This document shows, one piece after another, positions 42,348 through 51,771 of a DNA stretch of 64,000 nucleotides; position 1 is the first letter of the stretch; each line of letters opens with the position of its first letter. The notes beneath the pieces are model-generated. The model was given only the letters and a program-made list of their open reading frames with translations, searched no databases and was not told the DNA's origin. Location: the NCBI GenBank assembly GCA_910586625.1, contig CAJUIZ010000007.1:1-64000 (forward strand), in the 5' to 3' direction. Origin of the DNA: an uncultured Christensenellaceae bacterium. GTDB lineage: Bacteria; Bacillota; Clostridia; Christensenellales; CAG-314. Position numbers and translations under genes: made by a program.

Positions 42348-42376
42348 ATTGTACTTCATCGTAAACGCTTTGTCAA
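42348..42376 (-). promoter_or_regulatory. Promoter of the CDF gene, leaderless geometry
   Basis: Minus strand: TTGACA (42371-42376), 17 bp, TACAAT (42348-42353), 7 nt, ATG. Confidence 0.8.
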
Positions 42377-42428
42377 ACACGACACGTAAATATTTTAATA
42401 TACGAATATGCGCATACAATCGGGTTAC

Positions 42429-43730
42429 TTACTTGCGCGGTTCCTGCGCGAAGGTGGCGACTACCAGCTTCATTGCGTCTTCTACGTTGTCGCCTTCGAG
42501 ATAAGCTCTTATTTTGTTTTCCGTGCCGCTTTTTCTTAAAACGATTCGGCAATTGGGGTACAGCGAAGAAATTCGGTTGGCGCAGGCGGACAGCCCTTCG
42601 TTGGTAGACAAACGCGCGTTGGCGTCGGTTAACGCAATATTGGCGGATACGCTGGGAGCGTCTACGCATTCGGCTGTATAAGCCAATATACTGCCCCGCT
42701 CTTGATATATCTTGCATACGAACAAAGCGTTTACTATAGCATCCGAAGTAGTGGCAAGGTCGCACAGTAAATAATGTCCGCTTTCTTCGCCGCCGAAGTT
42801 CAGTCCGTCCTGAACCATACGGTTAAACACGTTTATATCTCCTACGCCGCTGCGAACAAGCTTAACGCCCAATTTGCCGAGAGCTTGCTCTACGCCGCCG
42901 TTGGTTAAAACAGTGCCGCATACGGTATTATGCGCAAGACGGCCTTCTTCGCGCAGGTACTTGGCTACGGCGTAAAAAATGCGGTTGTTGGAAACAAACT
43001 TTTTACCTTCGAATACGGCAAGCCTGTCGCCGTCGCCGTCGAAAGCGAACCCGAGCTGAACACCCTTGCCGAGACGCGACTGCAAAAACTCGGGACAAGT
43101 GGCTCCGCACGCGACGTTTATTTTGTCGCCCGCGTTTTGGTTGCAATACGCAGTTACGTTTGCGCCCGCCTTGGTAAAAATCAACGGCGCGACTTTGTAC
43201 GCAGAACCGTAACAGCAGTCCAACGCGACATTGAGCCTGTCTAATTTAACGCCTACCGCTCTTATTACGTCTTCGGCGTAAATATTGTCTATATCGTAAA
43301 ATACGGGCTCGAACACCTTAACCGACGATACCGTTTCTTCCCTGAGACTGCTCATCATGCGGCTTACAACCAACTGCTTGGACGCGCACATTTTTACGCC
43401 GTAACGGTCGAATACCTTTAACCCGTTGTCGTCAGGCGGATTGTGACTGGCGGTAATCATCACACCGTAATCTCCGCCTAACTTTCGCACAAAATGTCCT
43501 ACGGCGTTGGTAGGCAGCACTCCAAGATTGATCACATTGCCGCCGCCTGCGTACACGCCCTTAGACAACGCGGAAAACAACGCGGCGCCCGACGTACGGG
43601 TATCCCGAGCTATTACCACGATGGGACATTCCGACAAAAGCGCAAGACTTTTACCTAACAAAAAAGCAGTACCGTCGTTCAAGGTACTGCCATACGTTCC
43701 GCGTATGCCGTCCGTACCAAACAAATTCAT
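42429..43730 (-). CDS. glmM: Phosphoglucosamine mutase
   Basis: The protein is 433 aa. It interconverts glucosamine-6-P and -1-P for peptidoglycan precursors. It begins FGTDGIRG, has the catalytic serine loop ITASHNPPDDNG (about 93-104), metal loop FDGDGDR and the phosphate loop RKSGTENKIRAYLEG. GGGGGAT precedes ATG by 7 nt. It lies 67 bp after trxB on the same strand and may be cotranscribed. Confidence 0.96.
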   Translation of the reverse strand: MNLFGTDGIRGTYGSTLNDGTAFLLGKSLALLSECPIVVIARDTRTSGAALFSALSKGVYAGGGNVINLGVLPTNAVGHFVRKLGGDYGVMITASHNPPDDNGLKVFDRYGVKMCASKQLVVSRMMSSLREETVSSVKVFEPVFYDIDNIYAEDVIRAVGVKLDRLNVALDCCYGSAYKVAPLIFTKAGANVTAYCNQNAGDKINVACGATCPEFLQSRLGKGVQLGFAFDGDGDRLAVFEGKKFVSNNRIFYAVAKYLREEGRLAHNTVCGTVLTNGGVEQALGKLGVKLVRSGVGDINVFNRMVQDGLNFGGEESGHYLLCDLATTSDAIVNALFVCKIYQERGSILAYTAECVDAPSVSANIALTDANARLSTNEGLSACANRISSLYPNCRIVLRKSGTENKIRAYLEGDNVEDAMKLVVATFAQEPRK

Positions 43731-43797
43731 AATTTATCCCCCAAAATAAATTTTACGATATTTTACGATTTCTTTAGTACTTTGCAGCTCGAATATG

Positions 43798-44712
43798 TTA
43801 TTTATTTTTTAATACCGCGGCCGAATACGCCGAAGCGAAGCTGCCCGCCTTGGCGCCGTCCGCGCAGGCGGTAACTATCTGCTTTAACGCTCCCGACGTA
43901 ACGTCGCCAGCCGCAAACAAGCCCTTGACGGAGCTTTCTGAGCGACCGTCCACAGCAATATATCCGTTGATCTTTTTCACTTCGCCGATATCGATAAAAT
44001 CGGTAACGGGGGTCGCGCCTACGGCAACGAACAAGCCCTTGATATCAAGCACTCGGTTTTCCTTGCCGTCTTTACCGTACAGAGATACGTTTTCCACGGA
44101 GTTTTCTCCGCCTATTGCCGATACGGCAACGTTATATATAGTTTCGACGTTACCCATAGCGAGCAGATCGGCAACGGAAGTTTCTTCTGCGGTAAAGGAG
44201 TCGCCTTGAAGCAAAACGTACACCTTAGAACACAAATTGGCAAGATACGCCGCTTCCCGAACGGCTTGATTACCGCCGCCCACTACCGCCACGGGCATTC
44301 CCTTGAAAAAATTACCGTCGCAGGTAGCGCAATAGCTTACTCCCCTGCCTACGTAATCGCTTTCTATACCTAACTTATTGTGCGACGTACCCGTAGCCAC
44401 CACAACCGCAGGATAACGGTACTCTCCCCTGTCGGTGGTGATTACAAATTCGTCTCCGTCCTTTTTAAGCGACAATACCCTTTGACGTATGACCTTTAAC
44501 CCCAACTTCTTGGCTTGCGACGACATATCCGCCGCCAATTGCCAGCCCTCGACGGAAGCGTAGCCGGGGTAGTTGTCTATTCGGTCGATGTTAGCCGCCA
44601 GTCCGCCCAAGCCGAACTGTTCGAAAAGAGTAACTTCGGCGTTGGCGCGCAAAGCGTATATGGAAGCAGTCAGCCCAGCCGCTCCGCCGCCTATTACGGC
44701 AATTTTTTTCAT
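43798..44712 (-). CDS. trxB: Thioredoxin reductase
   Basis: The protein is 304 aa. It reduces thioredoxin with NADPH. The FAD loop is GGGAAGLTASIYALRA (8-23), the redox pair CATC with Asp following (YCATCDGNFF), the NADPH loop VVGGGNQAVREAAYLA, and the FAD-binding end GLFAAGDVTSGALKQIVTACADGA. AAAGGAG lies about 9 nt before ATG. A CGCAA/TTGCG palindrome at 44776-44786 lies in its upstream region. Confidence 0.95.
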   Translation of the reverse strand: MKKIAVIGGGAAGLTASIYALRANAEVTLFEQFGLGGLAANIDRIDNYPGYASVEGWQLAADMSSQAKKLGLKVIRQRVLSLKKDGDEFVITTDRGEYRYPAVVVATGTSHNKLGIESDYVGRGVSYCATCDGNFFKGMPVAVVGGGNQAVREAAYLANLCSKVYVLLQGDSFTAEETSVADLLAMGNVETIYNVAVSAIGGENSVENVSLYGKDGKENRVLDIKGLFVAVGATPVTDFIDIGEVKKINGYIAVDGRSESSVKGLFAAGDVTSGALKQIVTACADGAKAGSFASAYSAAVLKNK

Positions 44713-44994
44713 AGTTTTTCTCCTTTGTTATTACAAACGCTGACGAAATGCAATTATTACCTATTATATACCGCGCAAATTGCGTAACTTGTAAAATAAT
44801 GCTTTTTTTACGACACTATTGACGCAAACCGCTCGATAGCCGTAATAGCATTACATATGTCCGTGCGAGCATATGTGCCGAAGCTAAATCGGTCATACTT
44901 AAATCCAACAAAAGAGCCGCGCATTATTTGCAGCGCGACACTTTTATTAAGATATCGAAACAGAAATTACGAAACGACGTACAATCGGTATCGA

Positions 44995-47238
44995 TTACGA
45001 ATTTTTCAAAATTATCGAAGCGTTCGCGCCTTCGGTTGTGCTTGCAGACAGCATATTACCGTTATACTTGACGTTTTCGAAACGGAGAATCGCGCCTTCC
45101 GACATAATGCCGCTTTTAATAAGCTCGCCTGCGCTGTCGCAGAAATCGGTTATCTCATTATCCGCAAAGGATATCCGAGCCGTAGCGTCTATATTGTTGA
45201 ACCGCAATACTCTGTCCGTTCCGTTAGTAAACGTGTTGTTTGCAATAACGATATTTCCGCCTACGGCGCTTTGATCCGAGCTTTGCATAGCGATTGCGTT
45301 GTGTTTGATATTGTCAAATTTACAATTGCTTACAGTCATATTTTCAACGTTAACGGTGTAAATACCCTGAAACGCGTTGGAAAATTCGCAAGAATCGAAC
45401 ACGAAGTTCTTCAAGTTGCGTTCACCGTTGCTCGAACCGATATGAATAGCCGCCGTCGTGCCCGTGTTAGACGCCTTAGCGGAGTCCTTCATATCGAACT
45501 TACAATTGCTTACTTCCAAGCCGTCGACTGAAAACAACGTAGATTCCCAACCGTTAAACTCCATATAATCCACAAACTTTATTCCATTGAAAACTAAGTT
45601 TTTGCACGCAATATTGGAATAATAATTCTGCTTGTTGCCCGTAACGGGATCGGTAACGCTGTTGTCCGTCGAATAAACATGTCCGGAAATAAACTCTAAG
45701 CCTCTAATAACCGCCGTACCCTCCCCCAATATAGAAAGATTGGTCAATTCGCGTTTATACCAAGGATAACTGCCTTCGTTCGTTTTTACAGACGTAGCAA
45801 CGCTTTGCCTTATATATAGTTTATCGTATTCGCCTGCGGCAAGCTTTATTATAGAATTTGCTTTTGCGCTGTCCAACGCCTTTTGCGCGGACGCGTTATC
45901 GACAATATACTCGTAGGAAATTTCCGAAGCTTGGTTATTCTCGACGATTGCGAGATAACCACCGTCGTTGATACTTCTTCCGACTACGCCGTCAACGTAC
46001 ATATCCTTGCCGCCGTAGCTGTTTGTAACTTGGTCTACAATGATATGAATCTTGCTGCTTACGTTATTTTTGGCAGACGCATCAGTACCGTCGGACGCAA
46101 CCAAAGCGCCTACTATGCCGCCTATATCGCGATATCCCTTTAGGCTGACGTTTGTTGCCGTACAGCCTTGAACGTCGCCCGCGCAAAGATAGCCTATAAT
46201 ACCGCCGACTTTGTCGCCGTTATCGTACGTTCCGTCCGACTGCAAGTTGGGAATGCACGTAATAGTTAAGTTTTCCACCGTGCAGTCGTCTATTTTGCAA
46301 TAGCCGTAGCCGACAATACCGCCGGCAAAGTGAGCAGAAGTTATTTCCGCATTACAAACCTTTACGTTGGTTACTCTTGTGGAAGCCGTATACCCAACTA
46401 CTACCGCAACGTTTTCGCCGCCTTGAATATCGGCACCGTCAACGGTAAAATTGCATATAGTAGCCCTGCACTGCCATTGGTTTCCGAATAAGCCTACGGA
46501 ATTCGCTTCGCCGACTATTTTGAGATTTTTAATAACGTGATTTTGTCCGTCAAAGGTTCCTGCAAACAAGTTGATAGAATTCCATTCTACGCTATCCAAG
46601 TCTATATCAGCGTCCAAAACAACCGTTTTGCCGTTATAGTTATTACCGCCGTTAACGCTGTCGCGGAAAGCCGCCAGCTGTTCGGCGTTTACGATAACGT
46701 ATTTATCGCAGGTAGAACAATAGAAATTGTCCGCGTCGTAATCGGCATGCTCAGCAGGCACGACAATATCGGTAATTTCCTTGTCGGTACCCGTTTCAAA
46801 CTTTTTATGGCATACTTCGCATTCGTCGTACGCAAGAGTTCCCGCAACGTGCTGCGAAGCGGTTTGCGCGGGAACGGCGCTTAGCTTGTGTCCCTTGGAT
46901 ATTGTTACTTTATCCAGCTCGTTGCCCTGTTCGTCGAAGTTCTTTCCGCAAAGCGTACAGTGATTGTGAGCTACCGTTCCATCCGTTGTGCAATCCGAGT
47001 CTTCCCCGTTAACCGGCTCCAAATCGTGCTTGGTTGGGTCTACGGCTATTTCTTCCGTTTGCTTTTTGCCGCAGCCGTCAGCGGTACACGTTCTTTGTCT
47101 TTCTCCCTTGTTTGTACATGTGGACTCGGTTACTACCTGCCATTCGCCGTACGTGCAAACGTGCGCGCAGGAAACCAATAGACTTCCGCTTACAAGCAAA
47201 ATCGCCGCGCACAATAACGCTATCAATGTCTTTTTCAT
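44995..47238 (-). CDS. Surface lipoprotein with Cys repeats, GLUG-like and beta-helix domains
   Basis: The protein is 747 aa. Its lipobox is LVSC, with lipidated Cys24. Residues about 25-190 have Cys-pair repeats like those of the 972-aa lipoprotein (KHCxRCxKNFDEQGxE in both). Residues about 200-440 have GLUG-like repeats (AGTFDGQNHVIKNLKIVGEANSVGLFG; VGGIIGYL; IGGIVGAL). Residues about 465-747 form a right-handed parallel beta helix (LVFNGIKFVDY, LEVSNCKFDM, MTVSNCKFDNIKHNAIAM). Such folds often bind or cleave polysaccharide, but no catalytic residues could be assigned. AAGGAG precedes ATG. Confidence 0.85.
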   Translation of the reverse strand: MKKTLIALLCAAILLVSGSLLVSCAHVCTYGEWQVVTESTCTNKGERQRTCTADGCGKKQTEEIAVDPTKHDLEPVNGEDSDCTTDGTVAHNHCTLCGKNFDEQGNELDKVTISKGHKLSAVPAQTASQHVAGTLAYDECEVCHKKFETGTDKEITDIVVPAEHADYDADNFYCSTCDKYVIVNAEQLAAFRDSVNGGNNYNGKTVVLDADIDLDSVEWNSINLFAGTFDGQNHVIKNLKIVGEANSVGLFGNQWQCRATICNFTVDGADIQGGENVAVVVGYTASTRVTNVKVCNAEITSAHFAGGIVGYGYCKIDDCTVENLTITCIPNLQSDGTYDNGDKVGGIIGYLCAGDVQGCTATNVSLKGYRDIGGIVGALVASDGTDASAKNNVSSKIHIIVDQVTNSYGGKDMYVDGVVGRSINDGGYLAIVENNQASEISYEYIVDNASAQKALDSAKANSIIKLAAGEYDKLYIRQSVATSVKTNEGSYPWYKRELTNLSILGEGTAVIRGLEFISGHVYSTDNSVTDPVTGNKQNYYSNIACKNLVFNGIKFVDYMEFNGWESTLFSVDGLEVSNCKFDMKDSAKASNTGTTAAIHIGSSNGERNLKNFVFDSCEFSNAFQGIYTVNVENMTVSNCKFDNIKHNAIAMQSSDQSAVGGNIVIANNTFTNGTDRVLRFNNIDATARISFADNEITDFCDSAGELIKSGIMSEGAILRFENVKYNGNMLSASTTEGANASIILKNS

Positions 47239-47348
47239 TTTAACTCCTTATCACTCACAACTTATTACGACAAAAAGTAAATATTTCCTTTATCAATCAT
47301 AAATAATAGTTCCATAACTCTGCTATGAAAAATTGTAAGGGTAGATAC

Positions 47349-47377
47349 ATAATACTACTTTTAGACAATAAAGTCAA
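47349..47377 (-). promoter_or_regulatory. SigA-type promoter of the beta-helix lipoprotein
   Basis: Minus strand: TTGACT (47372-47377), 17 bp, TATTAT (47349-47354). The 5' UTR is about 105 nt and holds no terminator. The stretch 47378-47531 behind it is AT-rich and shows nothing else. Confidence 0.8.
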
Positions 47378-47531
47378 TCGCTGCGAATAAATCACGCGCA
47401 GGTTGCAATCATACACACGCCTTTTGATATATTACAAGCTTAAACATCGATATATATTATATTCTTGACATAAACCTTTGGCTATGCGAAAAAAATTTAC
47501 TTCCGTATAAAAATTTTGTATTTTTTCAAAT

Positions 47532-47564
47532 AAAAATACCCTTGGAACGAGTGTTCCAAGGGTA
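47532..47564 (-). terminator. Terminator of rplM-rpsI
   Basis: Minus-strand perfect arms TACCCTTGGAAC / GTTCCAAGGGTA, then TTTTTATTT. Confidence 0.95.
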
Positions 47565-47582
47565 AAACCGCAAGCAGTAAAA

Positions 47583-47993
47583 TTATCTCTTAGAGAATTG
47601 CGGAGCTTTACGCGCTTTCTTCAAGCCGTACTTCTTTCTTTCCTTCATACGCGGGTCGCGGGTAAGGAAACCGTTCTGCTTCAAAACGGACTTGTCTTCG
47701 CCAGCAAGAACCAACGCGCGAGACAAACCGTGACGGATTGCACCGGCTTGACCGGTATATCCGCCGCCCGTAACGTTTACCACCACGTCGTACTTGGAAG
47801 CGGTTTCCGTAGCGTTTAACGGTTGACGAACGATATATTTCAATGTGTCGAGACCGAAATATTGGTCGATATCTCTGCCGTTAATGGTAATTGCACCGTT
47901 GCCGCCGGGGATAATTCTTACGCGGGCAATGGACTTCTTTCTTCTGCCCGTTCCCCAAAATTGAACCTTTTTCTTTGCGCTAACTTTTGCCAT
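47583..47993 (-). CDS. rpsI: 30S ribosomal protein S9
   Basis: The protein is 136 aa. The core has [19 protein letters not shown] and the conserved tail [25 protein letters not shown] that reaches the P-site tRNA. It starts 14 bp after rplM with AGGGAGG upstream. Confidence 0.98.
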   Translation of the reverse strand: MAKVSAKKKVQFWGTGRRKKSIARVRIIPGGNGAITINGRDIDQYFGLDTLKYIVRQPLNATETASKYDVVVNVTGGGYTGQAGAIRHGLSRALVLAGEDKSVLKQNGFLTRDPRMKERKKYGLKKARKAPQFSKR

Positions 47994-48007
47994 TGTTCAT
48001 TCCCTCC

Positions 48008-48442
48008 TTAGTCCAACGCCAACACTTCGGGCTGTTGAGCCGTGTGCTTGTGTTCCGCGCCCTTGTAAACGCGAAGCTTCGTGAGCATTTTTCTGCCGAG
48101 ACTGTTGTGGGGAAGCATTCCTTTAACAGCCTTCATCATAGCAAAGTCGCTTCTTTCCGCCATCAGCTTGCCGTACTTGGTTTGCTTCAAGTGACCGGGT
48201 CTGGGCGAACGGCGAACGTACATTTTTTGATCTAATTTTTTACCGGTAAGAACAACCTTGTCACAATTGATTACTATTACGAAATCGCCCGTATCTACGT
48301 GCGGGGTGAAAGTAGGCTTGTTCTTTCCGCGAAGAACGGACGCTACTTGACTTGCAACGCGGCCAAGGGGCTTGCCCGCAGCGTCTACAACGTACCATTT
48401 TCTTTCAACGGCTTCTTTCTTAGCCATAAAAGTCTTAACCAT
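48008..48442 (-). CDS. rplM: 50S ribosomal protein L13
   Basis: The protein is 144 aa. It has [52 protein letters not shown] and [21 protein letters not shown] lies 10 nt before ATG 48442. It is followed by rpsI as in most bacteria and preceded by a structured leader that may mediate autoregulation. Confidence 0.98.
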   Translation of the reverse strand: MVKTFMAKKEAVERKWYVVDAAGKPLGRVASQVASVLRGKNKPTFTPHVDTGDFVIVINCDKVVLTGKKLDQKMYVRRSPRPGHLKQTKYGKLMAERSDFAMMKAVKGMLPHNSLGRKMLTKLRVYKGAEHKHTAQQPEVLALD

Positions 48443-48446
48443 TTAT

Positions 48447-48558
48447 AATTTCTCCTAACATTTAAGTTTGTGTGCTGTTCACGGTTGAACAATTACCGCC
48501 AGTGGAACGCGGTTTAGACAAGGCAGAGCTTAAAATACCTTGCCGAATTATTCACAGC
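48447..48558 (-). ncRNA. Structured 5' leader of rplM (L13-leader candidate)
   Basis: Three hairpins lie between the transcription start and rplM: GACAAGG/CCTTGCC (48517-48544), ACCGCC/GCGGT (48495-48513) and GTTCA/TGAAC (48477-48490). Firmicutes rplM-rpsI transcripts often carry an L13-binding leader. I cannot confirm a family match by eye. Confidence 0.5.
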
Positions 48559-48564
48559 CCTACT

Positions 48565-48593
48565 ATTATACAAATATACCCTTTTTATGTCAA
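48565..48593 (-). promoter_or_regulatory. Consensus SigA promoter of rplM-rpsI
   Basis: Minus strand: perfect TTGACA (48588-48593), 17 bp, perfect TATAAT (48565-48570). Confidence 0.95.
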
Positions 48594-48624
48594 CTGATTT
48601 TTCTCCGTTTTACCGCGTTTGCGT

Positions 48625-48658
48625 AAAAAATCCGCTCCGCGTATTTCGGAACGGATTG
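48625..48658 (-). terminator. Terminator after the 113-aa membrane protein
   Basis: Minus-strand arms AATCCGTTCCG / CGGAGCGGATT, then TTTT. Confidence 0.85.
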
Positions 48659-48665
48659 AAATGCA

Positions 48666-49007
48666 TTACGATATCTTCGGTTCGTGTTTGGCGGACACTG
48701 CGTCGTGGATTTTTTCTATTATCCACAGCAGCAAAATCGGCACGGATAGAATTGTAACCAAAATAGTCAATACCACCGCCGCGTATGCCACTTGCAGCTC
48801 GTCAAGCCCGTCCTTATCCTTACGGCAGGCGTATATTACCGCCGCCAGCACCTGAATAAGAGCCGTAACGCCCGTAATGCCGAACAATATGTAGCTTACC
48901 ATACTGCGGTCGCCGAATGCGAAATACACACACATAGACGCGATAAAAAATACAATAAACAACGCTATCACTATACTGTAACTTATGTATTTACCCGATT
49001 TATTCAT
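48666..49007 (-). CDS. Small membrane protein of unknown function
   Basis: The protein is 113 aa and I do not recognise it. Three hydrophobic segments lie at about 8-30, 37-60 and 72-96, with a short charged C-terminus. GGAG lies 11 nt before ATG, with a closer CGGA. It sits between truA and rplM, interrupting a cluster that is usually contiguous in Firmicutes, and has its own terminator. Confidence 0.7.
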   Translation of the reverse strand: MNKSGKYISYSIVIALFIVFFIASMCVYFAFGDRSMVSYILFGITGVTALIQVLAAVIYACRKDKDGLDELQVAYAAVVLTILVTILSVPILLLWIIEKIHDAVSAKHEPKIS

Positions 49008-49206
49008 AAATTCCGCTCCGTTTTTAATTACTCAGTTTTATATTATTTTTTACGCAAACGCTACTAATCGCAAGATAATGCCGCTAACGTGATACGATGT
49101 AATAGCGAGTTGTTAATAGCAGTTAGTTGTAGTTAATCACAGTTATTTATTGTTCGTATGCTATGGTAGCAAACGATTAGCGGCAGTTAATTGCAGCAAA
49201 ACGCGC

Positions 49207-49962
49207 TTAGTTGCCGTTATCCAAGTCATTGTAAAATACCCGTTCGAGAGTAAGCCCCTTGGCGGGCAGAGTTTTGTACTTCAACTTTACGCCGTCAAGT
49301 GCCTGCCTTACGTCGCAGGCTTTGTACTTGCCCTTGCCCACTTCCGCAAGCAGACCGCACATATTGCGCACCTGATTGTAAAGGAACGCGTTGCCGTTGA
49401 CGGTAATTTCTATTATTCCGCAGTCCCATTCCGCAACGTCGAAGAAATTGACTGTACGCACCGTGCCTTTGAGATTGCTTCCCGTCTTTTGAAAGGCGGC
49501 AAAGTCGTGAGTTCCCGTAAACAGCTGCGCTGCGGATTTCATTGCAGCAACGTCAAGCGGTTTGTATATCTGCGTATGGTTTACATCCAACGTCGGCTTG
49601 CGCACGGCGGAAACGTACAACCTGTACACATACGTTTTGGATACTGCCGAAAAACGCGCGTCGAAGCTGTCGGGGACGATTTCCGCATTTGTTACGGCAA
49701 CGCTTGCGGGCAGCGACAAATTAACTCCCAAGCACAGTTTGTAGGGGTTAACCTGCTTTTCGGTTGTGAAGTGAGCGACCTGCCCTACCGCGTGAACGCC
49801 CACGTCCGTACGGCCTGCGGCGTATATTCGAACAAAGTCGCAACCGAAGTATTTGCCGAGAGCTTTTTCCACCGTGTCCTGTACGGAAACGCCGTTGGTC
49901 TGGCTTTGCCAGCCGCAAAAGTCCGCCCCCACGTATTCTATTGTAAGCTTAATTTTAGGCAT
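49207..49962 (-). CDS. truA: tRNA pseudouridine(38-40) synthase
   Basis: The protein is 251 aa. It modifies U38-40 in the tRNA anticodon arm. YVGADFCGWQSQ opens it, the catalytic Asp is in AAGRTDVGVHA (about 48-58), and FLYNQVRNMCG follows. It begins 14 bp after ecfT, so it is the last gene of the ECF operon, as in Bacillus. The 199 bp between it and the membrane protein hold only short degenerate AGTTA-type repeats. Confidence 0.96.
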   Translation of the reverse strand: MPKIKLTIEYVGADFCGWQSQTNGVSVQDTVEKALGKYFGCDFVRIYAAGRTDVGVHAVGQVAHFTTEKQVNPYKLCLGVNLSLPASVAVTNAEIVPDSFDARFSAVSKTYVYRLYVSAVRKPTLDVNHTQIYKPLDVAAMKSAAQLFTGTHDFAAFQKTGSNLKGTVRTVNFFDVAEWDCGIIEITVNGNAFLYNQVRNMCGLLAEVGKGKYKACDVRQALDGVKLKYKTLPAKGLTLERVFYNDLDNGN

Positions 49963-49976
49963 AGCTTTTTAATGCG

Positions 49977-50870
49977 TTAGAAATATAACCAATTTATTCC
50001 GTTGACGATAAGCCACTCGCCGCCGTTAGTTAAAAGCCACTCCGTATTATTCCATTGATAGCTCATTCCGTACACGACGAATACCGTTACGAAAAACAGC
50101 AAAGCAATAAACGTTGCGACAAAATCGCGCCAGGAAAGCTTCATTATACGCATTTGCGTACGCTTGGTTGCGCCTTCGTAGCAACGGCTGTTCATTGCGT
50201 TTGCCAGCTCTTCCGCGCGGCGGAAACCGCCCACAAGCAGCGGAATGAGAATTGGCACGAAAGCCTTGGCGCGCTTGACGAGTCCGCCCGTATCGAAGCT
50301 TGCGCCCCTTGCCTTCTGCGCGCGGATTATCCTGTCCGTTTCGTCGATAAGCCCCGGAATAAGCGACAAGGTAAGGCTCATAATAAGCGCGATCTCGTGA
50401 ACTGGAACCTTGATTACTTTGAGCGGTTTTAACAGGCTTTCTATCGCGTGAGTAAGGTCTACGGGCGTAGTTGTCAACGTCAGCACGCTCGATCCGACCA
50501 CGAGATAGGTAAGCCGCAAAAACATTTTGGCGGCGAAATACAGACCGCCGTCATATATCTCGAATATCCACCACTTGCATAATAGCGTTCCCGTCTTGGT
50601 AAAGAAAATGTTGAGTATCACAGTCAAAAGCAACAATACAAGTATGCCCTTTACCGACTTTAATATAGACCTTAGCGGAACGCGGGACGAAGCGACGAGC
50701 ATTATCAAAAATACCGTAATAAAAGCAAAGCCCACAAAGCTTGTTACGAAAAATATTCCCACCATAAACAGCAGACAAAGCAGCAGCTTTACCCTTGCGT
50801 CCATACGGTGAATAAAGGAATCGGCGGGATAGTACTGACCGAAGGTGACGTCTTTAAGCATTGCCGACAC
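49977..50870 (-). CDS. ecfT: ECF transporter transmembrane protein
   Basis: The protein is 297 aa. It opens GQYYPADSFIHRMDARVKLLLCLLFM (DPRxK-like motif). The coupling helices carry ARGASFDTGGLVKRAKAFVPILIPLL (ARG) and ANAMNSRCYEG (SRG-like). It links S-components for vitamins to EcfA1A2. No S-component gene is in the window, so it is a group II shared module. It overlaps ecfA2 by 17 bp. Confidence 0.96.
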   Translation of the reverse strand: MSAMLKDVTFGQYYPADSFIHRMDARVKLLLCLLFMVGIFFVTSFVGFAFITVFLIMLVASSRVPLRSILKSVKGILVLLLLTVILNIFFTKTGTLLCKWWIFEIYDGGLYFAAKMFLRLTYLVVGSSVLTLTTTPVDLTHAIESLLKPLKVIKVPVHEIALIMSLTLSLIPGLIDETDRIIRAQKARGASFDTGGLVKRAKAFVPILIPLLVGGFRRAEELANAMNSRCYEGATKRTQMRIMKLSWRDFVATFIALLFFVTVFVVYGMSYQWNNTEWLLTNGGEWLIVNGINWLYF

Positions 50871-51771
50871 CCCCTTTCAGCGCAAGCACCGCGTCAAACA
50901 CCTGCTCGACCGTTTTGCAATCGTCGGGGATAACGTAGCCTTGGCGTTCCAATTCGTTGCAAAACTTGGCCATATGCGGGATTTCGAGATTCATCGAGAC
51001 TATCTCGTCTTCCTTCTTGAACAGCTGTCTCGGTGTAGTATCGTACGCAACTTCGCCGTCTCTGAACACTATAATTCGGTCGGCGTTTTCGTATACTTCG
51101 TTCATATCGTGCGAAACCATAACCACGGTTACGCCCTTGTGCCTGTTTATGGACGACACAAGCGACAATATCTCGCGCTTGCCCCTTGGGTCGAGTCCGG
51201 CGGTAGGCTCGTCCATAACTAATATTTGCGGCTCCATTGCCAGCACGCCAGCCAATGCCACGCGGCGTTTTTCTCCGCCCGACAAATCGAAAGGAGACTT
51301 ATTCTTGACCTTGTCGAAGTCCATTCCGACAAGCTCTAATGCGTTTTTGGCAAGCTGCTCGCGCTTGTCCTTGTCCGTAATGCCGAAATTTTTAAGCCCG
51401 AAGCATACGTCGTCCAAAACCGTATCGGCAAACAGCTGGTATTCGGGATACTGGAACACCATACCCACGCTTCCGCGCAGGGCTTTAAGGTCCACCTTTT
51501 TTGCTGAAAGATTGTGATCGAGAACGAACAAACCGCCGCTTTGAACGCGAATCAAAGCGTTAAGATGCTGAACGAAAGTGGTTTTGCCGCTGCCAGTGTG
51601 ACCGACAATGGCAACAAATTCTCCGCGGTTGACGGTGAGCGTTACGTCCTTTAATGCCTGCTTGGAAAAAGGAGATTTGGGATTGTAGGTAAAGTTAAGC
51701 TTGTCCGCTACGATTGCGGCGGCGCCGTCGGCAACGGCTTGGAGAATAACTACTTTGTCAGATTTCGACAT
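50854..51771 (-). CDS. ecfA2: ECF transporter ATPase A2
   Basis: The protein is 305 aa. It is an ABC ATPase with Walker A GHTGSGKTT, Q-loop VFQYPEYQLF, signature LSGGEKRRVALAG, Walker B ILVMDEPTAGLD and the switch His in VSHDM. The first 20 residues before IVADKLNFTYNPKSP are an extra stretch. ATG 51771 has GGTGG just upstream and lies inside the end of ecfA1. Confidence 0.96.
   Translation of the reverse strand: MSKSDKVVILQAVADGAAAIVADKLNFTYNPKSPFSKQALKDVTLTVNRGEFVAIVGHTGSGKTTFVQHLNALIRVQSGGLFVLDHNLSAKKVDLKALRGSVGMVFQYPEYQLFADTVLDDVCFGLKNFGITDKDKREQLAKNALELVGMDFDKVKNKSPFDLSGGEKRRVALAGVLAMEPQILVMDEPTAGLDPRGKREILSLVSSINRHKGVTVVMVSHDMNEVYENADRIIVFRDGEVAYDTTPRQLFKKEDEIVSMNLEIPHMAKFCNELERQGYVIPDDCKTVEQVFDAVLALKGGVGNA

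Noticed and set aside
44911..44945. Terminator of the beta-helix lipoprotein gene
   Set aside because: A GTCGCGC/GCGCGGC hairpin with a TTTT tail exists but has several mismatches; too weak to list as a feature.
47239..47348. 16-codon ORF in the leader of the beta-helix lipoprotein, parallel to the G9 leader ORF
   Set aside because: It has no SD, no terminator follows it, and there is no homopolymer tract.
49021..49206. Possible tandem repeat (AGTTAATT-like units) between truA and the membrane protein
   Set aside because: Units are too degenerate and irregular to call a repeat array or CRISPR.
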